Assembly (NCBI GenBank): GCA_902363735.1
Contig: CABJBA010000008.1
Location: forward strand, 124,001-188,000
Source: Clostridiaceae bacterium
Lineage (GTDB): Bacteria; Bacillota; Clostridia; Lachnospirales; Lachnospiraceae
Direction of reading: 5' to 3'
Length of the DNA stretch: 64,000 bases
Made by a program: the position numbers and the translations under genes. Below the pieces are notes generated by a model. The model made no database searches and was not told where the DNA came from. It worked only from the letters and a program-made list of their open reading frames with translations. This document shows, in pieces, positions 62,217 to 64,000 of the stretch; the stretch's first letter is position 1; each line of letters starts with the position of its first letter.

Positions 62217-63539
62217 TTATTTTAAGTTTGCGCTCTGTCCGGAAAGGGCCTTCAGTGCTTCTTCAGGAGTCTGTGTTCCTGCGTAAACCGTGTCCAGGGT
62301 GGCATTTACCATAGATATGTACTCGCCGTAATCTGCCATAGCCGGATACTGGATTCCCTTTTCCAGCTTCAGTGCATCAATAAACTCTGCAAATCCCGGG
62401 ACTGCAATAATATCAGCATCGTCATATAAAGCCTTTACTGCCGGAAGATTTCCGGTTCCAAGGTCGATGATCTTGGCGCCTTCCTGGCTGCAGAGCCACT
62501 TGGTGAAATCCCAGGCTCCTTCTTTGTTCTTAGCCATAACCGGAACGGCTACGGAGTCAGTCTCAAAACGGCTGGTTCCTCTCAGTTCAGGATTGGCTTC
62601 TGTTCCTGGAATCAGGGTAATGCCCCAGTTAACGGTTGATTTAAAATTCTTCATCATGGTCGGCAGCCAGGAACCGTCAAGACGGAACAACTGCTTTCCC
62701 TGGAAAAACATATCCTGCTCCGTATAACGGTTTGTATTAGCCGTTCCGATAAAGCCGTCAAGAGCCTTTCCTCCAAACTGATCCCTGAACTTCACATTCA
62801 TGTTTAAGCTGGCTAAATTACCTGGATTTTCCGGGGTTGGCTTTCCTTCTTCACTCCACCATCTTCCCCCAAAGCCGTAAATCAGCTCCTGTCTGGCAGA
62901 GGCATATGGGAATAAGGGATAACCCAGAACTTCTATATTTCCGCTGCCATCCACCTTGGTAGCTGCCACTGCCATCTCATACATTTCTTCCATGGTCTTT
63001 GGAGGCTCGGTAAAGCCCGCTGCTTCCAATAAATCCTTGTTGTAGAACATCTGGATTGTATACGCATCTAAAGGAAGGGCATAGATATCTCCGTCAATGG
63101 TATTAGCTGTAATAGCCTGTTCAGAATAAATGGAGGCATCAAAGGATTCCCCATCTGCAAATGGCTGCAGGTTTTCCAGAAGTTCGTTCTTCTGATACTG
63201 CATTACGGTCTGGTTGCTGATCTTGATTACGTCAGGTGATTCATTGCTGCTCATGGCAACGATTACCTTCTGATCGTCGGTAACGCTTAAGCCCTCTACC
63301 TTATACTTACTCTGGGAAGCATTGTACTCACTGATTGCTTTCTCATAAACAAGAGCCTCATCACCTGTGTTGTTGTACCAGAAGGTGACAGCCTGTGCCT
63401 CTGCATTTCCTGCTGCAGCTGCCCCTCCGTTTGCTGTGGTCTGGGCAGCTGTTGTCTGACCTGTTGACCCGCCGCCGCAGCCTGAAACCGCCAATGCTGC
63501 CATGCCTGCTGCCATGATAATACTGATTGCTCTTTTCAT
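62217..63539 (-). CDS. Sugar-binding lipoprotein of an ABC transporter (SBP_bac_1)
   Basis: A 440-residue lipoprotein. Lipobox LAVSGC, a Thr/Ala/Gly linker, then VTFWYNNTGDEAL and YALPLDAYTIQMFYNKDLLEAAG as typical family-1 binding-protein blocks. It captures an oligosaccharide, probably a beta-mannoside given the GH2 gene behind. AGGAGG 6 nt before ATG. First gene of the operon. Confidence 0.92.
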   Translation of the reverse strand: MKRAISIIMAAGMAALAVSGCGGGSTGQTTAAQTTANGGAAAAGNAEAQAVTFWYNNTGDEALVYEKAISEYNASQSKYKVEGLSVTDDQKVIVAMSSNESPDVIKISNQTVMQYQKNELLENLQPFADGESFDASIYSEQAITANTIDGDIYALPLDAYTIQMFYNKDLLEAAGFTEPPKTMEEMYEMAVAATKVDGSGNIEVLGYPLFPYASARQELIYGFGGRWWSEEGKPTPENPGNLASLNMNVKFRDQFGGKALDGFIGTANTNRYTEQDMFFQGKQLFRLDGSWLPTMMKNFKSTVNWGITLIPGTEANPELRGTSRFETDSVAVPVMAKNKEGAWDFTKWLCSQEGAKIIDLGTGNLPAVKALYDDADIIAVPGFAEFIDALKLEKGIQYPAMADYGEYISMVNATLDTVYAGTQTPEEALKALSGQSANLK

Positions 63540-63568
63540 AAATTACCTCCTTACAGAATTTTGTTTTG

Positions 63569-63644
63569 AACTTTTTGTTGACTACATTTCAACTTTTTGT
63601 TTAATTTATATTTTATATATACTATGCTTTTTATATTTTGTCAA
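63569..63644 (-). promoter_or_regulatory. Promoter of the sugar ABC operon with 22-bp-spaced direct repeats
   Basis: TTGACA (63639-63644), 17-bp spacer, TATATA (63616-63621) on the minus strand. Downstream of it AACTTTTTGTT occurs twice (63569-63579 and 63591-63601), exactly 22 bp apart, two helical turns; GTTGA-N7-TCAAC lies between. A regulator-binding site is likely. Confidence 0.65.
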
Positions 63645-63789
63645 CAATAATATCATTATTTATTTTATTTTTTTGTTTGTTTTTAATAGTTATTTTTTTA
63701 TCTTAAACAAATACTTTATTAATACTGGACTTTGCTTTATATTTCATTTATAATTCTTTTATACATTTTGTTGAAAGGAAAACATTATT

Positions 63790-64000
63790 ATGGGATATGT
63801 TTCTGATAACTTAAACCTGCTGTCTGATATTGCCAAATGTATTGCCATGCAGTTTGGAGAAAACTGTGAGGTAGTTCTCCACGACCTCACATTACCATAT
63901 GACAAAACTATCGTCGCAATCTGGAACGGTCATGTGACCGGAAGAAAAACTGGAGACGGAGGAACCAACGCAGGACTGGAAATACTAAAGGGCTCTGCGT
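63790..64000 (+). CDS. YheO/DauR-type PAS-domain transcriptional regulator, 3' truncated
   Basis: The frame opens at an ATG behind GAAAGGAAAAC and runs off the right edge after 70 residues. SDIAKCIAMQFGENCEVVLHD is given here as IAMQFGENCEVVLHD and IVAIWNGHVTGRKTGDGGTN, which match the N-terminal YheO-like PAS domain. DauR of Pseudomonas, a member, represses D-arginine catabolism. It is divergent from the sugar operon and next to D-amino-acid genes on the minus strand. The helix-turn-helix is outside the window. Confidence 0.8.
   Translation, partial: MGYVSDNLNLLSDIAKCIAMQFGENCEVVLHDLTLPYDKTIVAIWNGHVTGRKTGDGGTNAGLEILKGSA

Overview
The window looks like chromosome of a motile, sugar- and nucleoside-using Lachnospiraceae clostridium of the Lacrimispora / Clostridium saccharolyticum type. 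I infer this from family content and gene style only; no database search was possible. Pointers are the dacF-rny-recX-recA block, a Firmicutes LexA box at recA, a DUF6323-DUF6179 pair, a giant 2-hydroxyacyl-CoA dehydratase activase, a sigma28-type promoter on a chemotaxis receptor gene, and many Opp/BMP/sugar ABC systems. Base composition looks moderate in the core and clearly AT-richer at about 8.2-15.1 kb.

Layout. 1-0.4 kb: end of a ThiW-like ECF S component. 0.7-5.8 kb: housekeeping genes on the minus strand (dacF, rny, recX, recA). 6.0-8.2 kb: a cytoplasmic subtilase and an M20 peptidase. 8.3-15.0 kb: an accessory island with a Cys/Asn-rich mini-protein, phage relics (SPP1-type portal protein, a sigma-like regulator), a 54-residue membrane peptide, and a run of minus-strand genes (NTF2-like, broken HAD plus tyrosine phosphatase, zinc-ribbon ORF, methyltransferase, CPBP protease). 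Several of these genes carry the same promoter-proximal repeat upstream and a related hairpin terminator downstream; an IS110 relic ends the run. This cassette-like array is the most unusual structure in the window.

15.1-27.1 kb: chemoreceptor, lysA-type decarboxylase, the corA/rhomboid-like/pyk cluster, the activase, and DUF6323-DUF6179. 27.1-41 kb: a small-RNA candidate, an ECF S component, and a ten-gene minus-strand operon for nucleoside uptake and breakdown (BMP lipoprotein, ATPase, two permeases, nucleoside hydrolase, two M20 hydrolases, an amidotransferase-like protein, LacI regulator, PfkB kinase). It faces a divergent gene that fuses a LacI-type regulator to a ribokinase-like kinase.

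41-46 kb: a small monooxygenase, a secreted choline-binding-repeat protein behind a MerR-type promoter, a GAP-family membrane protein under a ykkC-class riboswitch, and an EAL-CBS-GGDEF protein. 46-64 kb: catabolic clusters on the minus strand. From right to left these are a sugar ABC transporter, GH2 beta-mannosidase, D-threonine-aldolase-like enzyme, N-acyl-D-amino-acid deacylase, RidA, cytoplasmic GH9 and an Opp peptide transporter. At the right edge a divergent YheO/DauR-type regulator begins; that family is linked to D-amino-acid use. No rRNA, tRNA or CRISPR array was recognised.
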